Assembly (NCBI GenBank): GCA_944364075.1
Contig: CALVVZ010000011.1
Location: forward strand, 1-32,512
Length of the DNA: 32,512 nucleotides
Reading direction: 5' to 3'
DNA from: an uncultured Clostridia bacterium
GTDB lineage: Bacteria > Bacillota > Clostridia > Christensenellales > Aristaeellaceae
The notes beneath the pieces are model-generated. The model had not been told where the DNA came from and searched no databases. It saw nothing but the letters and a program-made list of their open reading frames with translations. The translations under genes and the position numbers were made by a program. The stretch's first letter is position 1, and each line of letters starts with the position of its first letter. Shown here in pieces: positions 1 through 6,981 of this stretch.

Positions 1-11
1 CCTTTTCAAAA

Positions 12-182
12 TTAAAAAGTTTGTTTTTCAGAGTTTTTGATTATGATTTCTAATTTTTCAACATCAACGATATGTGTCATACAATTATCGCATATCTTCT
101 CAGGGTCCAGATCGCATCGATCGCACTCCCCACATCCGATACACACCCGATCATACAATACGCACATCTTGGGTTCCCCCAT
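12..182 (-). CDS. small cysteine-rich protein (possible metal or Fe-S binding)
   Basis: This 56-residue reading frame starts at an ATG 8 nt downstream of a GGGAGG ribosome site and ends in TAA. It has seven cysteines, at residues 7, 14, 17, 20, 23, 31 and 34. They are arranged as CxxCxxCxxC followed by CDLDPEK and CDNC, and the C-terminal 20 residues lack Cys. Such spacing suits a zinc or iron-sulfur site, but the ligand is an inference. From memory, short Clostridia proteins with a CDLDP..(K)xCDNC core exist without a known role. A TATAAT box at 209-214 lies upstream, and the lexA SOS box at 244-257 sits just beyond its likely -35 site, so the gene may be transcribed divergently from lexA and may respond to DNA damage. 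The evidence that it is real is the ribosome site, the promoter and the Cys pattern. Confidence 0.72.
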   Translation of the reverse strand: MGEPKMCVLYDRVCIGCGECDRCDLDPEKICDNCMTHIVDVEKLEIIIKNSEKQTF

Positions 183-208
183 GCTGATCGCCTCCCTATG
201 CGAAAACT

Positions 209-237
209 ATTATAGCACGGGGACTGCCTGGAAGCAA
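209..237 (-). promoter_or_regulatory. promoter of the small Cys-rich gene
   Basis: On the minus strand a consensus -10 TATAAT (214-209) follows a weak -35 TTGCTT (237-232) with a 17-bp spacer. It points at the start codon at 182. The -10 is perfect and the -35 matches only its TTG. Confidence 0.5.
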
Positions 238-243
238 TTCCTC

Positions 244-257
244 CGAACAGCTGTTTG
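244..257. promoter_or_regulatory. LexA operator (SOS box)
   Basis: CGAAC-AGCT-GTTTG differs at one position from the Gram-positive SOS box CGAAC-N4-GTTCG. It overlaps the -35 hexamer of the lexA promoter, which is the expected arrangement for LexA autorepression. It also lies 7 bp beyond the -35 site of the divergent Cys-rich gene, so it could act on both. Confidence 0.85.
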
Positions 258-284
258 ACTTTTTCTTGCCGTCTATGCTATACT
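255..284 (+). promoter_or_regulatory. lexA promoter
   Basis: -35 TTGACT (255-260) and -10 TATACT (279-284) are separated by 18 bp, each one mismatch from consensus (-35) or close to it (-10). The -35 is inside the SOS box. Transcription would begin near 291, upstream of the ATG at 315, which argues against the upstream in-frame TTG at 255 and ATG at 285 as the start. Confidence 0.75.
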
Positions 285-314
285 ATGCAAAAGCACACAG
301 AGGGTGGGGATAAC

Positions 315-923
315 ATGCAGCGTCCGCGAGGCGATAATCAGCAGCGTATACTGGAATATATTAAATCGGAAATCCAGACCAAAGGTTACCCGCCGTCCGT
401 ACGGGAAATCGCCAATGCTGTGGGGTTGAAGTCCACCTCCACGGTACATGGTCACCTTACGCGCCTGGAAAAAAAAGGCTTGCTTCACCGTGATGCCATG
501 AAACCCCGGGCCATGGAGGTAATCGGCGATCCCAATTTTGTGCGCAATGCGACCACGGCCATTCCAGTAGTAGGCCGGGTTACTGCGGGACAGCCGATCC
601 TGGCTGAGGAAAATGTGGACGAATATATTCCCATTCCCGAAGCCATGCTGGGCGACGGAGAGCATTTTATTCTATTGGTCAAAGGCGAAAGCATGATCCA
701 AGCCGGTATTATGGATGGCGACTATGTGATTGTGCGCAAGCAGCAGGAGGCCAACAACGGCGATATTGTCGTTGCCATGATTGAAGATAGCGCTACGGTC
801 AAGCGTTTTTATAAGGAACACGGCCATTTCCGCCTGCAGCCGGAAAACCCCACCATGGCGCCTATTTATGCGAATGAGGTAACCATTCTGGGCAAGGTTG
901 TTTCCCTTTATCGTATATTATAA
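315..923 (+). CDS. lexA: LexA, SOS transcriptional repressor and self-cleaving protease
   Basis: LexA represses DNA-damage genes and inactivates itself when RecA filaments form on single-stranded DNA. The 202-residue protein has the usual length. The N-terminal winged helix carries the family's [10 protein letters not shown] and [16 protein letters not shown] segments (about residues 24-57). The S24-type peptidase domain has the cleavage site VTAGQP with Ala91-Gly92, catalytic Ser126 in KGESM and Lys163 in ATVKRFY. The start at 315 is chosen because it gives the canonical N-terminus and follows a GGTGGGG ribosome site; in-frame starts further upstream fall in the promoter or at the transcription start. 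An SOS box overlaps the promoter, so autoregulation is expected. The hemolysin III-type gene starts 15 bp after the stop and may be co-transcribed. Confidence 0.97.
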   Translation: MQRPRGDNQQRILEYIKSEIQTKGYPPSVREIANAVGLKSTSTVHGHLTRLEKKGLLHRDAMKPRAMEVIGDPNFVRNATTAIPVVGRVTAGQPILAEENVDEYIPIPEAMLGDGEHFILLVKGESMIQAGIMDGDYVIVRKQQEANNGDIVVAMIEDSATVKRFYKEHGHFRLQPENPTMAPIYANEVTILGKVVSLYRIL

Positions 924-938
924 TATTGAGGTGCAGGC

Positions 939-1601
939 ATGACAGATCATAAGCCCCATCGAATATCCATCCCTAAGTATTCCCTCTCGGAGGAACTGCT
1001 CAATTCCATTTCCCACGGTGTGGGCGCACTATTCGGTATCGTAGCCACGGTACTATGCATTGTGAAAGCAGCAGGCACAGGCGATCCCTGGCGCATCGTC
1101 TCCAGCGCTATTTATGGCGCGACGGTATTGCTTCTTTATCTGATGAGCTGCCTGTATCACGCACTGAAGGTAAATATGGCCAAGCGTGTCTTCCGCGTGA
1201 TTGACCATTGTACTATTTTCCTATTAATTGCTGGTACCTATACGCCTTTTACCCTGATAACCCTGCGCGGTACCATCGGATGGTGGCTGTTTGGCATCGT
1301 ATGGGGCATGGCCGTGCTGGGCATAACGCTAAATGCCATTAGTCTCAAGAAATTCTCCAAAATATCGGTTGCATGCTATCTGATTATGGGCTGGGCGATT
1401 CTGGCAGCGTTTCAACCGCTGGCCGACGCGCTGTCCCCTGAAGGCGTGGCCCTGCTGATCTGGGGCGGCGTGGCCTATACGGTAGGCGCAATCCTGTATG
1501 GCATTGGTTCCAAGGTAAAATATTTTCACTCTGTATTCCATTTCTTCTGTTTGGCGGGCACGGTATTACACTTTTGTGCCATTTACCTACACGTGCTCTG
1601 A
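939..1601 (+). CDS. hemolysin III family (PAQR-type) membrane protein
   Basis: This 220-residue integral membrane protein of the hemolysin III/YqfA/PAQR family has about seven hydrophobic helices. Family marks are the early SISHGVGALFG segment with His26, LMSCLYHAL in the second or third helix, IDHCTIFLLIAGTYTP in the middle, and the C-terminal HSVFHFFCLAGTVLHF with several conserved His. PAQR relatives use these His and an Asp to bind zinc in a hydrolase-like site. The bacterial members are poorly understood, and the hemolysin name comes from one Bacillus cereus protein. A GAGGTG ribosome site precedes the ATG. It follows lexA by 15 bp, so it may be SOS-influenced by read-through. No clear terminator follows. 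Confidence 0.93.
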   Translation: MTDHKPHRISIPKYSLSEELLNSISHGVGALFGIVATVLCIVKAAGTGDPWRIVSSAIYGATVLLLYLMSCLYHALKVNMAKRVFRVIDHCTIFLLIAGTYTPFTLITLRGTIGWWLFGIVWGMAVLGITLNAISLKKFSKISVACYLIMGWAILAAFQPLADALSPEGVALLIWGGVAYTVGAILYGIGSKVKYFHSVFHFFCLAGTVLHFCAIYLHVL

Positions 1602-1755
1602 TCGTAAAAATAAAAAATGTAAAAAAGCCTGGGTGTAGGCATGAAATGCCAGCGTTCAAGCGTTGCATCATTGAACTGGAAATCATGGGACGATTTGACT
1701 TCTTCCCGGATCGCGGTACAGCCGGTGCGCAACGACTCCTGACGCGGTACAGGGC

Positions 1756-1777
1756 ATGAAAAGCTATGCTTTTTCAT
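1756..1777. other. hairpin in the 235-bp gap before the peptidoglycan-binding protein
   Basis: ATGAAAAGC and GCTTTTTCAT form a stem of about 9 bp with a TAT loop and one bulged T. No T-run follows, so it is not a normal terminator. The rest of 1602-1836 shows only a short stem GGCAT-GAA-ATGCC near 1638-1650, and no convincing promoter was found. Confidence 0.35.
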
Positions 1778-1836
1778 AGATTCCGTCCTAGATTATTCAG
1801 CAGTCACCTGCTAAGGAAAAAGGAGGAAACGACCAC

Positions 1837-3276
1837 ATGAAACGGAAGGTTCAAATCTTATGTTTGCTGGCGCTCGCTCTTCTGGCGTTTGCCGTTGGCG
1901 CAAACGCTGAACGCTATATCACCAACGGAAGCTATACAGCTTATGTTGGTGAAAACGACTACACTTACCTGGAAGATCCTACGGGAGTAACCAAGGTACT
2001 GCAGACCGCTACCAAAGAATTGCTGTCCATGACAGACACGCACCTGTATTGTCTGACCATGGATGGCCGGCTGTACGATATTGATCTGGCGGCTTCTACC
2101 ACCAGCGTAGTTTCTTCTGCACCTACCCAGGCCGACATTGATGCCATCACTTCCAAGCCGCCGTATACGCTGGAAAATGGCACGCTTTCCGTTACAGGAA
2201 CTACAGGGATACCGGTGGTGGTCGCCACTGGCGTAACGCTGGCTGGCGCGAACACAACGAACCTCTACTTCCTGGATAACAACGGCGCTTCGCTGAAATC
2301 CATGCCGCTGGAAAGCATTGGCGGAGATACGCTGGTAGCAGCTACCCAGATCGGTCCCGGCTCCGCAGGCGCGTTATCCATGTCGGTCACCGAGAATGGC
2401 GTTGTGATTGTTGCAGCGGATCACTCCATGATTATCGTCAACCTCACCAACAACTCCTACAGCTACCAGGCTGCACCTTCCACGGATGTGGTCAGCGGAC
2501 TGCTGGTAGGTACCAAGCTGTATTATTACACTCAGGATCAGGATGGCGTATATCATGTAGCTGGACGCATCGACATTGCGCAGCAGCAGGATGCGCTGGC
2601 GACCGCTGCGAACGCTACTGCGGCAACCGCTACCGCCACGCCTACGCCTAAGCCTACGGCAACTCCCACGCCTAAGCGTACCGCTACACCCACACCTAGG
2701 GCAACTTCCTCTTCCAATAGCTCTTCCAGTTCCAACATCACTTATGGCAGCAGCGGTACCAAGGTGAAAAAAATGCAGAAACGGTTATCGGGGTTGGGGT
2801 ATCCTGTCGGCTCTGTGGACGGTGTATTTGGCGACAATACGCTTTATGCGTTGAACCTGTTCCAGGGCGATGTGGGTTATACGGAGCGCAAGTATGCGAA
2901 TTCCTCTACGCAGGAGAAGCTGAACAGCAAAAGCGCTCCCACCTACGACGCCTTCAAGGGACTGAAGAAAAATGATTCCGGCATCCGGGTAAAGATTCTG
3001 CAGACCTACCTGTATATTTATGGTTACAATCCCGGCGAGTTGGACGGCGTATACGGCGCCAACACAAAGGCCGCTGTGGAACGCTTCCAGTTTGCCAGCG
3101 GTATTCCCGTAACGGGTGAAGCGGATAAAACCACGCTTATTCTGCTTTATGGTCAGTCTGGACCGTCTTATCCCCTGCCCACGACGCCCACCGTTACCCC
3201 GACTTTTGGACCTGTTACGATGCCACCTGTGACCATGCCGCCTGTGACACCTGGCACGATTACCGACTTGAAGTGA
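1837..3276 (+). CDS. secreted protein with two peptidoglycan-binding repeats
   Basis: The 479-residue protein begins with a signal peptide (residues 1-24, likely cut after AxA in GANA). Residues 25 to about 260 form a domain of short repeated strands resembling a WD/DUF5050-like propeller, with phrases such as LYCLTMDGRLYDI and LYYYTQDQDGVYHV; I cannot name the family firmly. A Thr/Pro/Ala linker with TPTPK/TPTPR repeats and a Ser run (about 262-300) leads to two PG_binding_1-type modules (about 303-365 and 378-440). Each has the KxxQxxLxxxGY...DGVxGxxTxxAxxxFQ pattern. A Pro/Thr tail with repeated VTMPP ends the protein. It probably attaches non-covalently to the cell wall and may sense or scaffold there. 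AAGGAGG precedes the ATG by 10 nt. A strong hairpin follows 14 bp after the stop. Confidence 0.85.
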   Translation: MKRKVQILCLLALALLAFAVGANAERYITNGSYTAYVGENDYTYLEDPTGVTKVLQTATKELLSMTDTHLYCLTMDGRLYDIDLAASTTSVVSSAPTQADIDAITSKPPYTLENGTLSVTGTTGIPVVVATGVTLAGANTTNLYFLDNNGASLKSMPLESIGGDTLVAATQIGPGSAGALSMSVTENGVVIVAADHSMIIVNLTNNSYSYQAAPSTDVVSGLLVGTKLYYYTQDQDGVYHVAGRIDIAQQQDALATAANATAATATATPTPKPTATPTPKRTATPTPRATSSSNSSSSSNITYGSSGTKVKKMQKRLSGLGYPVGSVDGVFGDNTLYALNLFQGDVGYTERKYANSSTQEKLNSKSAPTYDAFKGLKKNDSGIRVKILQTYLYIYGYNPGELDGVYGANTKAAVERFQFASGIPVTGEADKTTLILLYGQSGPSYPLPTTPTVTPTFGPVTMPPVTMPPVTPGTITDLK

Positions 3277-3290
3277 CAGATTAACAACGG

Positions 3291-3321
3291 AGATCCGCTA
3301 TCCAAAGGATAGCGGATCTTT
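3291..3321 (+). terminator. terminator hairpin, left copy (interrupted T-run)
   Basis: AGATCCGCTATCC and GGATAGCGGATCT form a perfect 13-bp stem with an AAA loop. Only three Ts follow before the type-1 element begins with CAGACTG at 3322. The full T-run (TTTTTT) is found after the third copy of this hairpin at 3791-3796, so this copy looks like the left part of the original terminator, separated from its T-run by insertions. Confidence 0.8.
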
Positions 3322-3543
3322 CAGACTGTTGAAAAAGGCATATTTTTTTCATGGAACCGCAAGAAAAAATGAAGCTTCAGGTTCCCAAACTTGCAAGTAT
3401 TTCATAGCGTATGAGGACCGAAGGTTTCCAAAGGGCGATCGGGAAGCCCTTTGGTCGCGCCCGCAGGCGCGAAACCTTTTGTATCTGCAAGAATGCATAC
3501 AAAACTTGCAAAAAGAATGATAAAATATTTTGTCAACGCGCTG
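3322..3543 (+). mobile_element. type-1 structured repeat element, copy A1
   Basis: This non-coding 222-bp element has imperfect terminal inverted repeats (CAGACTGTTGA... and ...GTCAACGCGCTG). A second, inverted copy lies at 23662-23882; by eye the core (3390-3515) is about nine-tenths identical. The core can fold as a three-way junction: outer stem AGGTT/AACCT (3422-3426 with 3473-3477), arm CCAAAGGGC/GCCCTTTGG (3428-3436 with 3446-3454) and arm TCGCGCC/GGCGCGA (3455-3461 with 3466-3472). It is flanked by copies of the same terminator hairpin (3289-3315 and 3544-3570, one mismatch in 27 bp), as expected for a target duplication. No plausible protein is encoded. Confidence 0.75.
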
Positions 3544-3549
3544 GGAAAT

Positions 3550-3570
3550 CCGCTATCCAAAGGATAGCGG
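3550..3570. repeat. terminator hairpin, middle copy between two elements
   Basis: CCGCTATCC/GGATAGCGG with an AAA loop, identical to the hairpin cores at 3295-3315 and 3767-3787. This copy lacks a T-run; the type-2 element starts at the very next base. It is best read as the duplicated target shared by both insertions. Confidence 0.85.
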
Positions 3571-3766
3571 CAGGCTGTCAAAAAACCCCGGGGAGGCGTC
3601 GGAGGGGCCGAAGCCCCTTCGACTTTCATTCGTATCCGCCGGCTCTGCCGGCGGGGCGGGTTGTTGATTTTGCTTGCAAAATCAATTCCTTACAACTTCG
3701 GACGACCTCTGGTTGGCCGAAGTTGCTTTCTCAAAAAAGTGGCGGCGCCACTTTTTTGACACGCTG
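3571..3766 (+). mobile_element. type-2 structured repeat element, copy A2
   Basis: This 196-bp non-coding element begins CAGGCTGTCAAAAAA and ends TTTTTTGACACGCTG, giving 15-bp terminal inverted repeats (13 of 15 match). It is bracketed by perfect 21-bp direct repeats of the local terminator hairpin. It folds into five hairpins: 3598-3623, 3636-3654, 3664-3685, 3693-3725 (9-bp stem with a 15-nt loop containing CGACCTCTGGTTG) and 3731-3759 (13-bp stem). The inverted copy at 27377-27573 has compensatory changes in the fourth and fifth stems. A third copy begins at 32439. No ribosome site or credible reading frame was found. Confidence 0.8.
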
Positions 3767-3796
3767 CCGCTATCCAAAGGATAGCGGATCTTTTTT
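3767..3796 (+). terminator. terminator hairpin, right copy with intact T-run
   Basis: CCGCTATCC/GGATAGCGG with an AAA loop, followed by ATC and six Ts. Joined to the left flank at 3289-3294 it recreates a normal intrinsic terminator for the upstream peptidoglycan-binding protein gene. Transcripts reading through the first copy would carry both elements as a 3' tail and stop here. Confidence 0.8.
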
Positions 3797-3828
3797 GGTA
3801 ATAGCAGGAACTTTTTTTATAACAGCTC

Positions 3829-3856
3829 TTGACGTGTCCTATGGATGGTGTATAAT
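3829..3856 (+). promoter_or_regulatory. argC operon promoter
   Basis: -35 TTGACG (3829-3834) and a perfect -10 TATAAT (3851-3856) are separated by 16 bp. The palindrome at 3861-3880 covers the expected transcription start, which suits repression. Confidence 0.8.
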
Positions 3857-3862
3857 ATGCAT

Positions 3863-3876
3863 TGTATTATTATACA
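3863..3876. promoter_or_regulatory. ArgR/AhrC-type operator (ARG box) candidate
   Basis: TGTATTATTATACA matches the ARG-box pattern TGAAT-N4-ATTCA in spacing and all but two positions, with perfectly inverted half-sites TGTAT/ATACA. It lies inside a larger palindrome (ATATGCA at 3854-3860, TGCATAT at 3883-3889). A similar box precedes the ABC transporter binding-protein gene (30359-30372). The regulator itself is not in the window. Confidence 0.6.
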
Positions 3877-3919
3877 CAATATTGCATATTTGCAAATCGT
3901 ATGGAGGGCGATCGAATCC

Positions 3920-4861
3920 ATGAAACTGTTCATAGACGGCAAGGAAGGGACTACAGGATTACGGATCTTCCAGCGTCTCCAAGGAAGGACGGATCTGGAG
4001 ATCATCCTGTTGCCTGAAAAATGCCGCAAGGATGTCCGCTCCAGGGAAGAGGCGATTAACGCCAGCGATATTGTTTTGCTATGTCTGCCCGATGAGGCGG
4101 CCCGAGAATCCGTATCGTTATTACATCGCCCGCAGACCCGTGTGCTGGACACGTCCACCGCGCATCGGACCCAGCCAGGATGGGCTTATGGATTTCCTGA
4201 GCTGTCCACACAGCATCGGGAGGCCATTTCCTCCGGACGCTTTGTGGCGGTTCCAGGATGCCATGCCAGCGGCTTTGTGGCACTGATCACTCCACTGCTT
4301 GCAGCCGGTTTGCTTTCTCCAGATGCTCCGCTAGCCTGCTACAGCCTTACAGGATACAGCGGAGGCGGCAAACGCATGATTGCGCAGTATGAAACTCCGC
4401 CGTCCGATCCCATGCTGGCCAGCCCGCGGGTTTACGGGCTTGGACAGCAGCACAAGCATCTGAGGGAAATGCAAATGATTCCCGGGCTTGCAGCTCCGCC
4501 TATATTTTCCCCTATCGTCGCACCCTATTACAGCGGCATGCTGGTGCTTGTTCCACTGCATAGCGCCATGGTTCATGCGGAACATCCCAAAGCGGCCCTA
4601 TGGGAATGCCTGGCTTCCCATTACGCCGGATCGCCCGTGGTTCACGTCCTGAGCGAGGATGATGTGAATGCCTGGCAAGGTTTTCTCCCGGCCCATGCGC
4701 TTGCTGGAAAGGACAGCATGGAACTGATGGTATTGGGCAATGATGAGCGGCTACAGCTAGGCGCATGGTTTGATAATCTGGGCAAGGGAGCGTCCGGCGC
4801 GGCAATTCAATGCCTGAACCTGATGCTTGGCCTTTCCGAGACCATGGGTCTCGCGCTATAA
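3920..4861 (+). CDS. argC: N-acetyl-gamma-glutamyl-phosphate reductase, short (class 2) form
   Basis: ArgC reduces N-acetylglutamyl phosphate to the semialdehyde with NADPH, the third step of arginine synthesis. The 313-residue protein opens with LFIDGKEGTTGLRI, the nucleotide-binding start of the shorter ArgC form rather than the GxxGYxG start of the common form of about 345 residues. Other marks are LLCLPDEAARE (54-63), LDTSTAHRT (76-84), YGFPEL and catalytic Cys114 in VPGCHASGF, then LTGYSGGGK. The start at 3920 gives this canonical N-terminus and follows GGAGGG by 11 nt; upstream in-frame ATGs overlap the promoter and operator. It heads argC-argJ-argB-argD, with argJ 18 bp downstream. Confidence 0.95.
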   Translation: MKLFIDGKEGTTGLRIFQRLQGRTDLEIILLPEKCRKDVRSREEAINASDIVLLCLPDEAARESVSLLHRPQTRVLDTSTAHRTQPGWAYGFPELSTQHREAISSGRFVAVPGCHASGFVALITPLLAAGLLSPDAPLACYSLTGYSGGGKRMIAQYETPPSDPMLASPRVYGLGQQHKHLREMQMIPGLAAPPIFSPIVAPYYSGMLVLVPLHSAMVHAEHPKAALWECLASHYAGSPVVHVLSEDDVNAWQGFLPAHALAGKDSMELMVLGNDERLQLGAWFDNLGKGASGAAIQCLNLMLGLSETMGLAL

Positions 4862-4879
4862 AAAAAGGAGGATTCCCCT

Positions 4880-6094
4880 ATGCAAATCATTGAAGGCGGC
4901 GTCTGTGCAGCACAGGGTTTCAAAGCAGGCGGCATCCACTGCGGTATCCGTAAGAACAAATCCAAACGTGACCTGAGCATGATTCTGAGCGCCGTTCCTG
5001 CCCGCGCCGCAGCCGTTTATACCACCAACCTTGTGAAAGGCGCCCCACTTGTGGTAACAAAGGAGAACCTGGCGGATGGCCTTGCGCAGGTCATCCTTTG
5101 CAACAGCGGCAACGCCAATACCTGCAATGCCGACGGTATCGATATTGCGCGGTCCATGTGCGATATGGCCGCACAGGCAACCGGCTTGCGGGCCACGGAT
5201 GTGGTTATCGCCTCCACCGGCGTGATCGGGCAACCGCTCCCCCTTGCACCTATCGCGGAAGGAATGGCTCCGCTGGTAGCTTCTCTGAGCGAGCATGGCA
5301 GTGCGCAAGCGGCCGAAGGCATCATGACCACGGATACCGTCCGCAAGGAAATTGCCGTCACTTTTGAAGCCGGCGGAAAAACCTGTCACTTGGGCGGCAT
5401 TGCCAAGGGATCCGGAATGATTGCTCCCAACATGGCGACTATGCTGGTTTTCCTGACCACGGACGCAAACATTTCTTCCTTTATGCTGCAAAAAGCCCTG
5501 AGCGAGGACGTAAAGGACTCCTTCAATATGGTAAGTGTGGATGGCGATACCTCCACCAACGACATGGTCACCATCCTGGCCAACGGCATGGCGGGAAATG
5601 ACGAAATTTGCGCAGAAGGCAACGACTTCTCCGCCTTTTGCGAAGCGTTGGCTGTCGTGACGCAAACGCTGTGCAAAGCTATCGCCAGGGATGGCGAGGG
5701 AGCTACCCGGCTGATTACCTGCAAGGTATCCGGCGCAAAGAGCACTGCAGACGCCAAAACAGCGGCGAAGGCCGTAACGCGCTCCAGCCTGCTCAAGGCT
5801 GCCATCTTTGGTGCAGACGCAAACTGGGGCCGCGTGCTGTGCGCCCTGGGATACAGCGGCGCAGCTTTGGACGTAACGCAGGTAGACGTGACCTTTGCCT
5901 CCGCCAAGGGAAGCATCGAGGTATGCAAGCAGGGCGCCGGCGTTGATTTTTCTGAAGAAAAGGCCAAGGAGATTCTCCTGGAAGACGCCGTAGATATTCT
6001 GATTACGCTCCACGAAGGCTCCGGGGAAGCTACGGCCTGGGGATGCGACCTTACCTACGATTATGTGAAAATCAATGGCGATTACAGAACCTGA
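4880..6094 (+). CDS. argJ: ArgJ, ornithine (and possibly glutamate) N-acetyltransferase
   Basis: ArgJ moves the acetyl group from N-acetylornithine to glutamate, recycling it in the cyclic arginine pathway. Bifunctional members also acetylate glutamate with acetyl-CoA. Of the 404 residues, the key ones are the oxyanion-hole motif ASTGVIG (Thr113-Gly114) and the self-cleavage motif KGSGMIAPNMATML, where the precursor would split between Ala186 and Thr187 so that Thr187 becomes the N-terminal nucleophile. CNSGNANTC (74-82) is also typical. An AAAAAAGGAGG ribosome site precedes the ATG. No argA-type gene is visible, so this enzyme may also do the first step, but sequence alone cannot decide that. 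argB begins 14 bp after the stop. Confidence 0.97.
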   Translation: MQIIEGGVCAAQGFKAGGIHCGIRKNKSKRDLSMILSAVPARAAAVYTTNLVKGAPLVVTKENLADGLAQVILCNSGNANTCNADGIDIARSMCDMAAQATGLRATDVVIASTGVIGQPLPLAPIAEGMAPLVASLSEHGSAQAAEGIMTTDTVRKEIAVTFEAGGKTCHLGGIAKGSGMIAPNMATMLVFLTTDANISSFMLQKALSEDVKDSFNMVSVDGDTSTNDMVTILANGMAGNDEICAEGNDFSAFCEALAVVTQTLCKAIARDGEGATRLITCKVSGAKSTADAKTAAKAVTRSSLLKAAIFGADANWGRVLCALGYSGAALDVTQVDVTFASAKGSIEVCKQGAGVDFSEEKAKEILLEDAVDILITLHEGSGEATAWGCDLTYDYVKINGDYRT

Positions 6095-6108
6095 AAGGAG
6101 GACGCCTC

Positions 6109-6981
6109 ATGACAACAGGCATGACCAACGGCCAGCGGGCCGAGGTGCTGGTGGAGGCGCTCCCCTACATCCAGCAGTATAACCAGAAAATCGTCGTGGT
6201 GAAATATGGCGGAAACGCCATGATTAATGAAGAACTCAAGCATGCCGTCATGCGGGATATGGTGCTGCTGAGCCTCATCGGGGTGAAAGTGGTGCTGGTG
6301 CATGGCGGCGGACCGGAAATTTCCCATATGCTCAAGCGAGTGGGCAAGGAGTCCGTATTCGTGGACGGGTTACGGGTAACGGACGAGGAAACATCAGAAA
6401 TCGTCCAGATGGTGCTTGCCGGGAAAATCAATAAAGGCCTTGTAGCCCAGCTGGATAACCTGGGAGGTCGCGCCATGGGGATTTGCGGCATGGACGGCGG
6501 ATTGATCCAGGCCGAAATGCTGGACGCACGGCTGGGATATGTGGGCCGAATCAGGGAAGTTCGTCCCCAGCCGCTGCTTGACCTGCTGGAAAAGGGCTAT
6601 ATTCCTGTGGTATCCAGTATCGGTTGCGACGCTTCGGGGCATGTGTACAATATCAACGCGGATACTGCCGCCGCCGCGGTGGCTGCCAGCCTGCAGGCGG
6701 AGAGCCTGATTTCCATGACGGATATACCGGGTATTCTCCGGGACCCCAGCGATCCGGCCACGCTCATACGCAAGGTAAACATGACCCAGGCAAGGCAGCT
6801 GATGGAAGACGGCATTATCACCGGCGGTATGATCCCCAAAGTAACTTGCTGCATGGAAGCCATCCAGGCCGGCGTCAAAAAGGTCTTTGTCATTGATGGT
6901 CGTGTCCCCCACGCTATTTTGGTAGAAACGCTTACGGACGAAGGCATCGGAACCATGTTTGTGAAGGAGGATACGCCATGA
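6109..6981 (+). CDS. argB: acetylglutamate kinase
   Basis: ArgB phosphorylates N-acetylglutamate, the second pathway step. The 290-residue amino-acid kinase fold shows VVVKYGGNAM (ATP site), VLVHGGGPEISHML (substrate loop), VDGLRVTDEET, and GGMIPKVTCCMEAI near the C-terminus. The N-terminal helix AEVLVEALPYIQQYNQK ahead of the kinase core is the feature that, in characterised relatives, links dimers into arginine-inhibited hexamers, so feedback inhibition by arginine is likely (inference). AAGGAGG lies 7 nt before the ATG. The stop overlaps the argD start (ATGA), indicating coupled translation. Confidence 0.97.
   Translation: MTTGMTNGQRAEVLVEALPYIQQYNQKIVVVKYGGNAMINEELKHAVMRDMVLLSLIGVKVVLVHGGGPEISHMLKRVGKESVFVDGLRVTDEETSEIVQMVLAGKINKGLVAQLDNLGGRAMGICGMDGGLIQAEMLDARLGYVGRIREVRPQPLLDLLEKGYIPVVSSIGCDASGHVYNINADTAAAAVAASLQAESLISMTDIPGILRDPSDPATLIRKVNMTQARQLMEDGIITGGMIPKVTCCMEAIQAGVKKVFVIDGRVPHAILVETLTDEGIGTMFVKEDTP

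Noticed and set aside
255-314. Earlier lexA starts (TTG at 255, ATG at 285)
   Set aside because: The TTG is inside the -35 box and the ATG precedes the likely transcription start; the ATG at 315 gives the standard LexA N-terminus.
1574-1759. 61-residue frame after the hemolysin III gene
   Set aside because: Overlaps the end of the upstream gene, lacks a ribosome site and has no recognisable features.
3322-3766. Group IIC intron, which also inserts beside terminators
   Set aside because: Far too short, with no visible domain V, no reverse transcriptase and terminal inverted repeats instead; such introns also do not duplicate the hairpin.
3291-3787. CRISPR-like array, because of three equal repeats
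   Set aside because: Spacing is about 255 and 217 bp, the spacers are repeat elements found elsewhere, and there are no cas genes.
3795-3919. T-box or riboswitch before argC
   Set aside because: The leader after the TATAAT box is only about 55 nt, with no T-box sequence or terminator; a repressor operator explains the palindrome better.
3411-3923. 170-residue open frame across the two repeat elements
   Set aside because: It lies over structured repeats and the argC promoter, has no ribosome site and is not preserved in the other element copies.
4856-6013. 385-residue frame antisense to argJ
   Set aside because: Fully antisense to an unmistakable argJ; composition is typical of a shadow frame and no ribosome site was seen.
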